Source: Tetragonia tetragonoides | Lineage: Eukaryota; Streptophyta; Magnoliopsida; Caryophyllales; Aizoaceae | Assembly (NCBI GenBank): GCA_038025085.1 | Contig: CM076140.1 | Coordinates: 29,995,001-30,059,000 of the forward strand | DNA: 64,000 nt | Direction of reading: 5' to 3' | Part shown: one piece after another, positions 1 to 12,104 of the stretch | Position numbering within the stretch: the stretch's first letter is position 1 | Layout: every line of letters starts with the position of its first letter | Position numbers and translations under genes: made by a program | The notes under the pieces: generated by a model | Database searches by the model: none | Seen by the model: only the letters and a program-made list of their open reading frames with translations | What the model was told of the DNA's origin: nothing

Positions 1-178
1 GACGTCACGCTGATGTCACTAGGCCGGCCACAGCTTGCGGGCGCCGCATTTAATGATTCTAATATACTTGTCCGATGATTTTTTTTAATGCACCTAACTT
101 CTCGACTACATGACCGTGTTACTTTATTTTATTTTTTACTGGTAAAAGTAAAACAAAAAATTCAAAAAATAAAATTTC

Positions 179-249
<71 letters not shown>

Positions 250-1084
250 ATTTTTTAATATTTCTTAATTTATTTTATGATTTTTTCATGAGAATAATTT
301 TTCTAAAAATTATAGGAAGGATAAATAGTTTTTAGTAAAATTATTTTCTGTTGTAACCAAAAAAAGGAACATGTGACGAAACTTTATTTTTAAGATGGAA
401 ACCATTTTCAAGAAACGATTTTTTTCCAACCAAACAGAGCCTAAGTTTCGTGAATCAATCGTTATCTTAATTTAAAGTTTGCGTTGATTGATTGTGACAT
501 GTCATGTACGACAGATATGCCAGGAAAAACTTCATTTTGAATTTTGAAGATTGCAAATTCATGAATGAGTAACTTCAATACCTGCTAGTTATTTGACTAA
601 TTCATAATTTATTGTGGTCCAAATAAAAGGGTTTTTTTTTTTTTTTTTGTTAAGGCATTAAAAGTGGTTTGGGTTTGGTAAGAGGAATTGAGGAACTTCT
701 TTTCTTTTTGGGCATGGTTAATGGTATCTACTAGTCCACGACCTCGGGTATTGCATGAATCAGTTCATGTCCATGAGTCTTGAACCAATGACCTGGTACA
801 TAAGTTATAACTTGTTTACCAGTAAATCAACCAGCTCTTTGGTAGGAATTAAAAATAGTTTGTACGAATTAATTTTCTTTTCATCACTTGGATTTAAACA
901 GTTAGGCTTTTCCATGAACCCTCTAGCAAGTTCATAGACAGAACATTACTACAAAGGCAACGACATATTATTTTACCACCCTCCACCCCCAAGATTGAAT
1001 GATTGAGAAGTACTCCTACAAAATGGCATGTCGCAATTATTAATGTGACTGCTAAAAGTATCACTTTTTCAATAAATACTGAGT
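1..1084. other. AT-rich intergenic DNA, no gene
   Basis: No convincing coding region is seen on either strand. The stretch holds the TTA microsatellite (separate entry), poly-T runs and, near 735-830 on the minus strand, a weak match to a Pol III B box (GGTTCAAGACTC) that may be a SINE remnant. Confidence 0.5.
181..248. repeat. (TTA)n microsatellite
   Basis: About 22 uninterrupted ATT/TTA units in AT-rich flank. It is a simple-sequence repeat, probably polymorphic in length. Confidence 0.95.
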
Positions 1085-2290
1085 ATTTTGTTTTTGAGGG
1101 ATGATACATGTCTCCTCTGAATATGGTCTTAGGAGTACTTTATAGTAAAAAATGAAATTTGGTATAATAAAAAATGGAAAGTTGGCTGCCAATAATCCGA
1201 AGTTTAGATCGTCCGCCGCGAATAAGCCCGACTTTGTTTTAAGCCCCAAATTTCGAGCCACCCGCCCAAAACAATTTAGATGAAGACGAAATTCGACTCC
1301 ATTAACAGCTGTTAGTAAATAGCATTCAAAACCCAATTGTTTTCATCTTTTATCTCTCCTTCATTTCAACCTCTTTCATCTTTCAACCTCCTTTCTTCCT
1401 CTCTCACACACACATACTAAACCCCAACCACCCAAACAAAAACCCTCCATATTCACTTATCAACTCCCACAAAAACCTGATATCCAAATCTGTAACCCCA
1501 AACAAACACCAAACCCACAATTTTTTCAGCTCCAAACTCAACACTTCGTCGTCAAAATTTGATGCAAATGAAATAGAAGACAAACCCATATGAAACAATG
1601 ACCAAATTAGACTTGGATAAGAGAGGAAAGCGGTGGAAGAAATAAAACAAGAGAGAAAGAGAGTATAATGGTGAAGGGGTTTGGGGGAAGAAAAGATAAT
1701 TTGGAATTTGGTGGGCTGATATCTTTAATTTGGTCAATTTAACATGAAATTGCGGATGTGGTTTTTGCTAGTACAAATTTTGGGTCGGAGGGGTGATTAT
1801 GGTGGTTGGGGGATTAAAAATAAATGAGGTTGAAGATGAAAGAGGTTTAAGATGAAAGAGGTTGAAGATGAATAGGGGAGAGAGCATGAAAAAAATGGAG
1901 TTTTGGTGCAAATTAGTAAAGGCGGTTAACAAACGTCTTTATTTAAACTGTTTTGGGCGGGTGGGTCCAAACTTCGGATTATTTGGGGCTCAAAGCAAAC
2001 TTGAGATTATTTGCGGCGGGCGGTCCAAACTTCGGATTATTGGCAACCAATTATCCTAAAAAAATCGAAATCTGAAGTAAATTCATACATTGTAGTAGGA
2101 TTTTTTGTGTAGAAACACCTAATAAAATGTTGACTTTGCGAATAAACACCTAATAAAGTTTTTTTTGTACAGAAACACCTAATATACTTTAAACCACTCA
2201 CTAAAACCACCGACCTCACTTTTCCGCCCAAATTATAATTTTTTCTACCCGATTTGCCTTTACCTGAGTTCATTTACCCCAACTCTAGTA
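1085..2290 (+). repeat. Left terminal inverted repeat of the MULE, interrupted by a TIR element
   Basis: Segments 1085-1183 and about 2054-2290 read, in inverted orientation, like 57300-57530 plus 52480-52590. Matching landmarks in order are ATGGTCTTAGGAGTA (about 1125), TAGAAACACCTAATAAAATG, TTTAAACCACTCA, then the TTCTACCCGAT and TTTGCCTTTACCTGAG block. The 870-bp element at 1184-2053 sits inside it. Long TIRs of a few hundred bases are usual for MULEs. Confidence 0.75.
1184..2053. mobile_element. Non-autonomous TIR (foldback-like) element
   Basis: The ends are inverted copies of each other for roughly 150 bp or more. The left end reads TTGGCTGCCAATAATCCGAA and the right end is its near-complement. 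The inner parts also pair: ACCCGCCCAAAACA near 1260 with TGTTTTGGGCGGGTG near 1950, and CAACCTCTTTCATCTT near 1369 with AGATGAAAGAGG near 1850. No transposase ORF is present. The target duplication is not clear, so the superfamily is left open; long TIRs suggest a MULE-type or foldback MITE. Confidence 0.75.
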
Positions 2291-2392
2291 ATTGAATTTA
2301 CCCAACTCTAATATTAAAATTTTTGAAACTATCAATATCTCACAATTCATTGAGACAAATATTAATTTCCCTCTAAAATTAAATACTCCAAC

Positions 2393-3020
2393 TGTTGGAT
2401 CTGCCCAATGAACTAATCGTTATAAGAATTAATTTTCTTATTATTGCTTAGGTATTGAAAATCGATCTTTACTCAATATGGGTAGTCGTAATGTCTTGCT
2501 AGAGACCAATTACGATTTGTAGGGCCAAAGGTGTTTGGTCTTACTGCCATATTAAGTGAACCGGTAGGGTCGCACACTTAAGCAGTCTCGTTTTAATTAA
2601 TAGGGCTTAAGTCGGATTGGGCCCATGCTGCACATAACCTAACCATCCCTCTACGCCTCTCTATATATACATAGTGTATAACTGACTAGGGTTTCACATG
2701 TGATCAACCAGTAATCACGAAACCCTAATTGAGTTCCATCAAAGTGAGGTAAGAGAGAACAAAAGTTGCTGTTTGAGTTTGGTACTAGCATACTGCCGCG
2801 GAGATCTGAGACAGTGTGTGTGGATACCAGTTGACATGGCGTTTGACGTGTTGTTCCAATCACAACCACTGTTCCAATCACAACCACTGTTCCGCCAATC
2901 AGCGAACAAAGGAGTGAGGTTGGAATCGAAATAGATATTTTGGTTACAGTATTCACATGTTTTCTGGCTTTGAATTTCTATTATGCATGTTTGTTCAAGT
3001 TAGTAGTTCGAAATTCCTTT
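2393..3020 (+). mobile_element. Possible solo LTR of a copia element
   Basis: The sequence begins TGTTGGATCTGCCC and carries GAACCGGTAGGGTCGCACAC and a TATA-like CTCTATATATACATA (2659-2673) followed by an AGGGTTTCAC leader, as in many short plant copia LTRs. The 5 bases before it (ccaac) recur at 3021-3025, a candidate target duplication, but the right end does not show a clean CA. It interrupts the 5' leader of the MULE. An 18-bp direct repeat (GTTCCAATCACAACCACT) lies at about 2852-2890. Confidence 0.4.
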
Positions 3021-3578
3021 ACCAACCCTAAAAAGTAAATTACGCATTCAACTTCCCACACCCCTCCAGTCTAACTTCTCTTCAGTTTCTTCTCTCTTCT
3101 CTCTTCTTTCTCAATAGCTCTCTTCTTTCTATCTCTTTGTTTCTCTCTCTCTCTCTCTCCTACTACGAATCTCAATCGATGTCATCTATCTCTTTCTCCA
3201 TGTCTATCTTTCCCTTTTTTCTGTCTGTGGTGTCACCATCATCTGCATGCAAAGGACGAATCATCGTTTTGGGTAAGAAGCGAATATTCGTGACCAAAAA
3301 AGATGCAGAAGAAAGAGTGTAGAGTTAAAAAGGAGCTGGCGTTGAGGTAGAAAAAGAAAGCAATTGAACAAGGGTAAAGTTTCCATCTTTAAAATTAAAA
3401 ATAGAGTTTGAAGCTTATGTGGCATTTATTTTGCTGATTTGGACTATAAATGATTATGTTGGCTTAATCAATAATGAGTTGATTATTTGGACTTTTAATT
3501 ATCGTTTTTGTAGTTTGAGAAAATTAGGATTGTCAATGAAATACTTAATTGTTAAATTTTGATGATGTGCTTGAATAG
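3021..3578 (+). other. MULE 5' leader and first intron region
   Basis: CT-rich leader DNA (3060-3170) followed by AT-rich sequence that ends at a plausible splice acceptor (GAATAG, 3573-3578) before the acidic transposase exon. A 61-codon ORF at 3137-3322 has no recognisable domain and is probably not translated. Confidence 0.4.
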
Positions 3579-4566
3579 CTTAACAAAGCTGATTACTCTG
3601 ATGGTGAGCAACCATATAAGGAAGAAGCTGCAGATTTGGAGCAATCAGAACAATCTGTATATGTGGAGCAAGCAGGAGAAGTTGCTTTATAGATCACTCT
3701 GACCACAAATCTGAGACATAACACAATGAGGACAGAGGACCTAGTGAAGTTCACAATGGCACTGGTGATGAAATAATAAATGGAAGTGGTGATGAAGACA
3801 ATAGTGACTTAGCAGACCCAGATTATGAACACAAGTTTGTGGGTAATCCAGATCTTGTAGGAGGTGATTCTGATGACTTGAAGAGTTTAGTTGGTTCAGA
3901 TGATCGAAGAAGTAGATCCTAACCCTGAATTTAATTCCAAGGCAGACTTTAGAGGGAGGATAACTCTGACAAGGGGTTTGAAGTTTGCATCAAATGAGAT
4001 ATTAAGGAAGGCTTTGAAAAATCATGCAGTAGAAAATGGATACGACTACTGGTTCTTGCACAATGATTTTAAAATGATAACCACTTACTGCAGATACAGG
4101 TGTGATTGGCTGATTGCCCATGGGTTAAAGGGAAGATTAGGGGATGTACCTGCAAAAGGAATCTGGAAGTGCTACTTCAAAGTACATTGTTATCGTGTCA
4201 AGTGTGAGGCAACAGTGCAAATCAAGACCATCAACTTAAAACCTTCATGCAGTAAAAAAGTTGAAAACCCGAAGCCGACTTCTTTGTTTTTGGTAGAGAA
4301 GTACCTGCCTTATTTCAGGAGTGATCCAGACTGGAAAATGAAAGCATTTAAGGACCAAGTGCAGAGGGATTATGGGTGTAATATCAGGTATTATGCTAGG
4401 GCTATTGCAAAGAGGATCATCTACGGAGATTGAAGAAAGAAATAGAGGAGAGTGTGGGACTATATCAAGGCCATAAAGAAATGGAACCTGGGAAGTTCTG
4501 CAAAAGTAGGGGTAGGAAACATTGAGAGGCCCCCGACACTTTAAACATATATTTTTTAGAGTTCAT
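3579..4566 (+). pseudogene. MuDR-type transposase, N-terminal part
   Basis: An acidic N-terminal region (3579-3900, rich in D, E, S and G) leads to the conserved MuDR N-terminal DNA-binding region. Landmarks are RGRITLTRGLKFAS, FASNEILRKALKNHAVENGYDYWFLHND split over 3960-4070, a Cys/His-containing middle (CRYRCDWL...CYFKVHCYRVKC), and the downstream WDYIKAIKKWNLGS block near 4455-4495. Proteins of this type bind the TIRs and move the transposon. There is a stop at 3690-3692, a frameshift near 3900 and stops at 4432-4434 and 4441-4443. The frame then runs into the SIRE-like LTR at 4567, and the DDE core that should follow is absent from the whole window. Confidence 0.8.
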
Positions 4567-5612
4567 GTTAAAGATATGTAATTATATAAATGTGGAATTT
4601 ATATTTATTAAGCAACAATTTAATAAATGTTTAAAAAGGTCTTTGTGTTTGGGAACGATCCTTGAAACTTCAGTGTTCAATGGAACGTTACCTACAACAC
4701 ATATATATATACTCGTTTAGACATCGTCTGAGTTAAATTTGAGATCAGTATCTTAAATTTAATCTCTTAATATTTATATCCTTTTTTATTGTGTCAAAGA
4801 TATTATTTGCAAAGAGATTTTTCTAAAAACTATTTATTCTTATATTTGGCTACATAGTTTTTAACTAGGAAGAAAATACTTTCTATAAACATATTTATTT
4901 TATTTTTTCTTCATAAAAACTGATTTTGATATATATGCTTCATATGATAAAGATATTTATTCTTCTTTATGAAAATCTTGATTACCAAGTAAAGGAAAAA
5001 GAGATTTGGTTTCCTACTTGCAAATAGGGTTCCTAGTTGCTTTTTACTTCTTGGGTCATGCGTATAAAACAGAAGACTTTGCATAAATCAGTTTTTACGC
5101 CTCTCAATTGAACTGAACGTAATATTACTTTGACAGAGTCTAATTAATAAACGGTTCCACATTACACAGAACGTTGCCTAAAAGGTATAAGTTTCATACG
5201 TATATACTTTACAAAGCTATAGGCTTTATATTGTACATTTTCACTTATTAAAGTTCATCAAGGTAACATTGTTCCATTGATTAGGACAGCTAGAGTTAGT
5301 TGTTCAGAGATTGGCTTGGGTGAGTGCCTAAGTGTGTTTGGCTTGAAAGAGTTTCTAAGTGCGTTTGGCTTGGACGAGTGTTCGAGTGCGAGATTAAGTT
5401 AGAGTTAACTTGATTTATTTGTACTATTCTCTTAGTAAAAGAAGTAGTCTTTAAAGTCATTCGGGCCATGGTTTTTTATCCTTTGTGAGTTACAAATGGT
5501 TTTCTACGTAAATCGTGAGTGCTTTAATTCTAGTCTTTTATACTTGTTTTAAATTCCACAAATTTGGGAAAACACAATTCACCCCCCCTCTGTGTACCTT
5601 GTGCTACTAACA
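4567..5612 (+). repeat. 5' LTR of the SIRE-like element, 5'-truncated
   Basis: It aligns with 3' LTR positions from about 9405 to 10446. Shared landmarks are ATTATATAAATGTG, GGTTTCCT, TATGCGTATAAAA (TATA region near 5058) and CTTGTGCTACTAACA at the end. The first about 180 bases present in the 3' copy are missing, and the LTR abuts MULE coding DNA directly. Confidence 0.85.
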
Positions 5613-5613
5613 A

Positions 5614-7230
5614 TTGGTATCAAAGCCTCGTTTTCTCTTAGATACAGGTTCACGCTTGAAGATAATGTCGATCTCAAACACATCGAGTGGGATTAAAGAG
5701 GGTCACTTTGCTGTAAGACCTCCATTCTTCGACGGACGCAACTACTCTGGATGGAAAAATCGTATGGAAATTTACATTAAATCTGAAGACTATCAGGTAT
5801 GGCAAGTAGTTAAGAATGGACCGTTTAAAATTATTGACACGGGAGGTAAAGAAGTAGAAGAGGACAAATTGACTGAAACTAATTTTAGAAAAATTGAAAA
5901 AAAAGCAATGAAATTTTTACATTGGGCCTTAGATTCTGATGAATTTAATAGAATAACAGTTTGTTATAGTGCTAAAGAAATTTGGGATACTTTACAAACT
6001 GCTCATGAAGGATCTAATGAAGTGAAATTGTCTAAAATCGATTTACTAGTTCAACAATATGAATCTTTGAGATGAAGAAAAAGAAATCTATTAAGGATAT
6101 GTTTACTCGCTTTACTATTATTATAAATGAGGTAAAGTTTCTTGGCAGAGGATACGCAGTTGAAGATCAAGTTAGGAAAATTCTAAGGAGTCTACCGAAT
6201 ACAGAACATTAGATGCCTAAATTTACCGCATTTCAAGAGGCTAGAGATCTCACAAAACTACAACTGGACCAACTGATGGGATCTCTATTAACTCAAGAGA
6301 TGAAACTTGAAGCCCGAGCCCCGGAGTCATCTAACAAAGATAGAGGACTTACTTTCAAGGCCAATGATGATGATGAGCCAATCGGAGATTTTGATGAAGA
6401 TAATATTATGTTCATTGTCAAAAAGTTTTCCTAGTTCTTAAAAAATTTTAAATCTAAGAAAAACTCTAGCAAAAAAAAAAAAAATTTACTCCACTAATGT
6501 TTACAAGCAAAATATTAATGATGGACTTTGTCATAAATGCAGGTTACCTGGATATATGATAAATCAATGTCCACTGTGGGATATGGAGAAGGAGAAAGAT
6601 AAAAGAGTAAATCTATCCATCGCAGTAGACAAAGAGTTAGATAAAGTGATGGCTGCATTGAGAGAATAACAAGTAGATTTAGAAGAAGAAGAAGAACATC
6701 TTCCGCAAGCCCACCTAGCGCTTATTGCAATTTCGGGGGATGAGATCGATGATGAAGAAGATATTGAGGTATCTATGAACGAACTAAAATCTAAATTATC
6801 TTCTTTTTCAAAAGAAAAATTGATGAATGCCATGAATGTTGTTATTAATAGTTCTCAAGAGACATTGTCCAAAATTAAAGAAGAAGCTGAAAATAGCAAT
6901 TTAATCTTGATGAATGAAACCAATGACCTAAAAGATAGGATTAATACTCTTGATAAATTAGAAAAAATGTCCACTGGCAAAATATGTGAAGTAGAAAAGA
7001 GTAATGAAACATTGGCTGTGTTCAATAAAAACTTGAAGGAAGAAAACGAATTTATGAGAAATAAAGCAAAAAATTTAGAAAAAGAAAACAATTCGCTCAA
7101 AGAAAAGAACGTTATCTTAGAAAAGGAAAGAGGAACGTTAGAGAAAAATTTGAGACAACATTCCCTAGAGTTAGAAAAGAGAAACGCTTAAACGAAAAAC
7201 TTGAAAAAGAGAAGGAAACGTTCATTGGAC
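5614..7230 (+). pseudogene. Copia gag with coiled-coil extension
   Basis: The first frame (to 6075) has the copia gag signature: PPFFDGRNYSGWKNRMEIYI, WQVV, and IWDTLQTAHEGS near 5985. Stops at 6073-6075 and 6210-6212 break the frame before the second block (6213-6434). A degenerate knuckle (CRLPGYMINQC, about 6538-6570) follows. After a stop at 6667-6669, a long Lys/Glu-rich coiled coil runs to 7190 with heptad-like repeats (NLEKENNSLKEKN and similar). An extended coiled-coil gag is usual in SIRE/Maximus elements. Gag would form the particle that packages element RNA. Codon use is AT-rich, unlike the Tat element downstream. Confidence 0.75.
5615..5626 (+). promoter_or_regulatory. Primer-binding site (initiator Met tRNA type)
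   Basis: TGGTATCAAAGC lies 2 bp after the LTR end. It matches the usual plant TGGTATCAGAGC site, complementary to the 3' end of initiator methionine tRNA, with one change. Confidence 0.85.
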
Positions 7231-7440
7231 ATAGATTAACTTGCATATTTATTTTTATTGATGAAACATATTCTTTTTATTGTCTGCAAGATTTGAATGT
7301 GGTATTGAACATTGTGGTACCCATTTACTTTAGATAGGTAGCATCCTAAATTGAAGCTTTTGTTGAATGATTAATGGTTAATATTTTTACAAAAGCCTTA
7401 CATAGAAAAGAATTTGAGAAGGATCATGCTTGATCTAGAT
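7231..7440 (+). pseudogene. Copia pol remnant, RNase H C-terminus only
   Basis: Near 7378-7425 the frame reads VNIFTKALHRKEFEK, which corresponds to the conserved last stretch of copia RNase H. Everything between gag and this point (protease, integrase, reverse transcriptase) is absent: an internal deletion of several kb relative to a normal SIRE element. Confidence 0.7.
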
Positions 7441-9227
7441 ATGGTTATGCCTGATTAGTTAGTATCATACATATAATCCCTCAATGATTGATTAAAAATG
7501 ATTGATTTTTCATTGTTCATAATCGATGCTTATTTACAAGGGTATAATATACGAGTTTTTATTGATTTCATTTACGTAGTGCATTAATATAAAGGACTAG
7601 CTATGTCTCACTAGATGCTATACTGATACTGCATTTATTATTTATTGTTATTATATCATGTATCCAAAACATTCTTTTTTGCAAGACGAATTCTTTCTTA
7701 AAAGACAGATTATAATTTGAAACCACATTACAAGCCAAATCAGTCTTTGAAAATTTGAGCCATTGAAACACAACCAAGCTCCACAATGAAAAATTATATG
7801 ACCATCTTTTTACCCCTTGCTAATGTCACGTTACTTATTTTGTTAGGGGAAATTATTATTGAGATATGGTATAGTTTTAGTTGGAGAAGTTGTAGTGTAG
7901 TATATCTTGGAGTCATATCTATTTGGTTGTACATTGGAAGTTATTCAAAAAAAAAAAAGGAAAGTAATGGAGATACAAAAAAAACAGAAAAAAAAGAAAC
8001 AGAAGAGGCGAAACGGCAGTGATTTTCCCTACACGTTATTGACATTCATTTAATCTATTATGGAACATTTCTTCTATTCTTTGAAAGTTCCTATAACTAA
8101 AGAGGTTTTTTTTTCGTGTACAAGGAGGAGAAATAAGGACTAATTCCTAATTGGAGTTATATATTGAATTTTTTTTAATGGGATATAAGGAAGAATTTCT
8201 TTTAATCTTAGGGATGCTTATCTTGTATGCAGATGTTGTATTTAAAAAAAAAAGGGAAAAAGAAGAGGTGGAGAAACGGCAAAAGTAGATCGTTAGGCTT
8301 TGGCATTCATTTATTGTTCTAAGTTTCATTGCCACCTAATCGTCTGCCATGTTGGAGAATATTGGTTAGTAGGAGAAATAAGGGTACTCTTGCAACAATG
8401 ATGTTTCAAAGTATTTTATCTTGACATTGTGACTAGACCCTCTAAATATTCACTTCATAATGTGACATTGGCTAAAGTTTAAACCAACCAGTTTCTTCAC
8501 TTCCCACCCATTCCATTTCAACCTATGTTTCCTATATCTAAAACGAAGCATCTTCTAAGGGGGAATGATCTCCTTGAACCAATGAATTACTCACATATGC
8601 TTTATCCTTCATCATGATCAAATTATGACATACCTCTATCGTCTTGTAATTCAAACAAGAGCCTTTAATTTAATTCCTTGGATGTCATGATGTGTACTTG
8701 AACATTAGATTGTTTTTGGTGTAGTCAGAGCATCACTAGATTGTGCTTGAGATACTTTAGTTATGCTTATGTTATGATTATCGTACTCTTGACTCTATCT
8801 TATGATTTTGTAATGAGTTATCTTCCTTGTCTTGACTTAATAATCTTTTCGATGATGTCAAAAGGGGGAAGAGTATGGTGTGATGCTAGGTATTTGAGCT
8901 TTGATCTATCTAGTTTCAAATAAGGTCTTATTAAATTTGATCTATCTTTGTCTTTCGTGCTAATACCACTGTGGTCATCAATGAACTTCTTGATTATGAA
9001 TGAAATACATGGATGACACATTTTATCATGAATGAGCTCTTTGATTATCTTGCTTTAACATTACGAGCTCAAGAATTAAATAATAATTATTATTATGTTT
9101 GATTGCTCCCTCTATTTACTATGAATAGAAAGCGCTACAATCTTTTATTTGTGCTCAAGTATAGTTGATTATATTATTTTAGCACTATTTTGCATCATAA
9201 GTTTGCCATCATTAAAAATGGGGGAAT
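7441..9227 (+). other. SIRE-like 3' interior, no recognisable protein
   Basis: The region is AT-rich. A 78-codon ORF at 7786-8022 has two hydrophobic stretches and a Lys/Glu tail, and a similar Lys-rich segment (AAGAGGTGGAGAAACGGC near 8264) recurs 260 bp later. It occupies the place where SIRE elements may carry an env-like ORF, but no envelope feature can be shown. A GATGTCAAAAGGGGG motif lies near 8856 and the polypurine tract is at 9216-9227. Confidence 0.45.
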
Positions 9228-10446
9228 TGTTGAGTAATCGAGTTTTGAAGATGACAAACTTATTTAATTATAAAGTGATGCTATTTAACTTGTGTGTTAG
9301 TGTTTCATGAATTTATTTATGCAAGAGTTTTCTACATAAAGATCAAGAAGAAGACAAAAGTTATTCTCATGTTCTCTAGGTTATTTATTTATTTCTTAGA
9401 GCTCAAATAAAAGCTATGCGATTATATAAATGTGAAATTTATATTTATTAGGCAACAAATTAATAAATGTTTAAAAAGGTCTTTGTGTTTGGGAATGATT
9501 CTTGAAACTTCAATGTCCAATGGAACGTTACCTACAACACTTATATTTACTCGTTCAATCGTCTGAGTTAAATTTGAGATCAGTATCTAAAATTTAATCT
9601 GTTAATATTTATATCCTTTTTTTATTGTGCTAAAGATATTATTTGCAAAGAGATATTTCTAAAATCTTTTCATTCTTATATTTGTCTATATAGTTTTTAA
9701 CTAGGAAGAAAATACTTTCTATAAAGATATTTATTTTATTTTCTTCATAAAAGTTGATTTTGATATATATGCTTCATATGATAAAGATGTTTATTCTTCC
9801 TTATGAAAATCTTGTTTACCAAGTAAAGGAAAAAGAGATTTGGTTTCCTTGTTGTAAATAGGGTTCCTAATTGCTTTTTACTTCTTGGGTTATGCGTATA
9901 AAAAGGAAGACTTTGCATAAATCAGCTTTTACGTCTCTCAATTAAACTGAACTTAATATTACTTTGAGAGAGTCTAATTAACAAACGTTTCCACATTACA
10001 CAGAATGTTGCTTAATAGTTATAAGTTTCATACGTATATTCTTTGCAAAGCTATAGGTTTTATATTCTACCTTTCCACTTCTTGAAGTTCATCAAGGTAA
10101 CATTGTTCCATTGATTAGGACAACTAGAGTTAGTTGCTCGGAGATTGGCTTGGGTGAGTGCCTTAGTGCGTTTGGCTTAGAAAAGTTTCTAAGTGCGTTT
10201 GGCTTGCACGAGGGTTCGAGTGCGAGATGAAGTTAGAGTTCACTTGATCTATTTGTACTATTCTTTTAATAAAAGAAGTAGTATTTAAAGTCCTTTATGT
10301 CGTGATTTTTATCCTTTGTGAGTAACAAAGGGTTTTCCACGTAAATTGTGAGTGCTTTAATTCTAGTCTTTTTTACTTGTTTTAAATTTCGCAAATTTGG
10401 GGTGACACAATTCACCCCCCGTCTTGTGTACCTTGTGCTACTAACA
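9228..10446 (+). repeat. 3' LTR of the SIRE-like element
   Basis: It starts TGTTGAGTAATCG immediately after the G-rich polypurine tract and ends CTTGTGCTACTAACA. The length is 1219 bp. It is complete, unlike the 5' copy. A TATA-like TATGCGTATAAAAAGG lies near 9890-9906. Confidence 0.85.
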
Positions 10447-10713
10447 CTCTTGCTCCATGGAATCGGTGTAGGACAAGGGCTCGGAGTCCTCAGAAGGGTC
10501 GGACTCGGAGGAAACAAAGCGAGGTGGCGACAATGAGCAATCACGTAATAAGTAACTATAAACCACAACTGAAAGTGATTTCAAATAAACTCGATCTAAA
10601 GCAAAACTTAACGGCTTTAACTTCACATTTTAATTTCCCACCAACTATTACTAATCTTATTTAACAAATTTATTAATTTAGGCAACTTTTAAACCTAGGG
10701 CTCTGATACCATT
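10447..10713 (-). mobile_element. Reverse Tekay-like element, 5' interior fragment with primer-binding site
   Basis: On the minus strand, TGGTATCAGAGC (10700-10711) lies 2 bp inside the LTR that begins at 10714. Beyond it is a short open frame (10441-10590) rich in S, P, D and E (ESDPSEDSEPLSY), resembling in composition the start of the extra ORF in the forward Tekay element at 41539. It is cut by the SIRE-like LTR at 10446. Confidence 0.7.
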
Positions 10714-12104
10714 CGTAACACCCCCTGAATTTGCAACGACTTCTGGGGATATCCGACGTCATTATCCATGACTCGGCACCGTTGGACCGTGTCAAACCTG
10801 AGGGTGGTGCTACTGCCACATTTATCGCTAAAGGATAAATGCGAAGCAGAAAGAAATTTCTAGGTATAAAAGAGCCTACTAAACTGAAAAGGTAACTTAA
10901 ATATTAATAATTGAATTTGTCTAAATGGTGAAATAACATGAGTGATATTATTGCAATCCTTTCAAAAGGTATATTTAATCCCAGCAGCGGAAAATAAAGA
11001 CAAGTGAGCTCCAAGGCAAATCTAAGCCAACTCCGAAAGCGATCTTATTGGACATTACCTGCATATTTGGTTTCCATGACGGAAATAGGAAAATAGAAAA
11101 AGAAAAGAGAAAGCAAAATAACATAAACTGAGTAATTAACGCCCAAACCAAGTAAAAACATTTCAAAAACCCTTACAATGGGATTTGAGAAGAATCATTG
11201 AAATTCATTTGCATACGCAGGTAATCAGATAATTCAAGCATACACAATCAGTCAGATTATTATAATCTTTTTAAAGTGATCATCACCACAACAATTATCA
11301 TAAGTCATCTGAAAAGAATTAAGAGAGCGATAATAGACCGAGGGCGTACACCCACGACATCTATAGAGGTTATCACCTCAAATTAATAATCATGCCATGG
11401 AATTAAAAACTCTAGTTAATAATCTATAGAGGTTATCACCTCAAATTAATAATCACCTCAATTGCAGCTCATGGTTAACAAGAGGACTTATTCAATGGGG
11501 AATGATCTGCCCCGAACACAAACATCGCTTTGGCCATAATGAAATAGATACATTGGGAATCACTCATTCCCGAACTATACAATATGCATGTGCAGTCCTG
11601 ATGCTCGACTACTCCTATGGAACCAATAGAGTATTAATCTCTGATCAATTCATTTACATGCGAAAGGTCTAAATAAAGACTAAGGCACTAACAGTCCAAC
11701 ATGCTTACTCATATACAAGCTATCGCTTTATGAATTGCTAAGCATAGTTACTCGATTAATCATAACCAAATCCTATTAATGATTCTAACATGCTTCTAGC
11801 ATAAATCACATTCCAATTAGGAAACATATTCACTATGATTCAAATAAGGCAATTAATTCAATTTAGCTTGACATAAGCCATAATACATTCTATTTCCATA
11901 AATAGCCCAATCAACATTTGATTCTCATATCACAATAAAATTCAAATCTAAAACATGCTATAATCGAAACATGCTATAATAATTATAATAAGGGCATAAT
12001 TGCATAATTAGAGCAATTCAACATGTTTTCCATAATTAATAATAAATTGCCATTTAAACACATAACACATCAAAACATTTTGTTTTGGATAGGAAGAAGG
12101 TAGG
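10714..12104 (-). repeat. Reverse Tekay-like LTR copy 1, first part
   Basis: It is closely similar to 31089-32453. Shared text includes GGGGATATCCGACGTCATTA, GGTGGTGCTACTGCCACATTT and CATCACCACAACAATTATCA. Read on the minus strand it ends GGGGGTGTTACG, a mutated TTACA end. It is split at 12104 by the Tat element and resumes at 29665. A local direct duplication of about 60 bp (CTATAGAGGTTATCACCTCA twice, 11360-11450) is absent from copy 2. Confidence 0.82.

Larger units (their letters stand above)
4567..10446 (+). mobile_element. SIRE-like Ty1/copia retrotransposon, internally deleted
   Basis: Two related LTRs (4567-5612 and 9228-10446) flank a primer-binding site, a copia gag region and a scrap of pol. 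LTR ends are TGTTGAG and CTAACA. The 3' side has the motif pair typical of SIRE elements: GATGATGTCAAAAGGGGGAAG near 8853, and a G-rich polypurine tract ATGGGGGAATT directly before the 3' LTR. Protease, integrase and most of reverse transcriptase/RNase H are gone, so it is non-autonomous. The 5' LTR lacks its first about 180 bp and no left target duplication remains. The right flank (ctctt) is reverse Tekay interior, which was therefore its original target. Confidence 0.82.

Noticed and set aside
3137..3322. 61-codon ORF in the MULE leader
   Set aside because: Ser-rich translation of a CT tract followed by unremarkable sequence; no similarity to transposase.
7786..8022. 78-codon ORF as an envelope-like protein of the SIRE-like element
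   Set aside because: Two hydrophobic stretches and a Lys tail are too little evidence; no signal peptide, glycoprotein pattern or coiled coil in the expected order.
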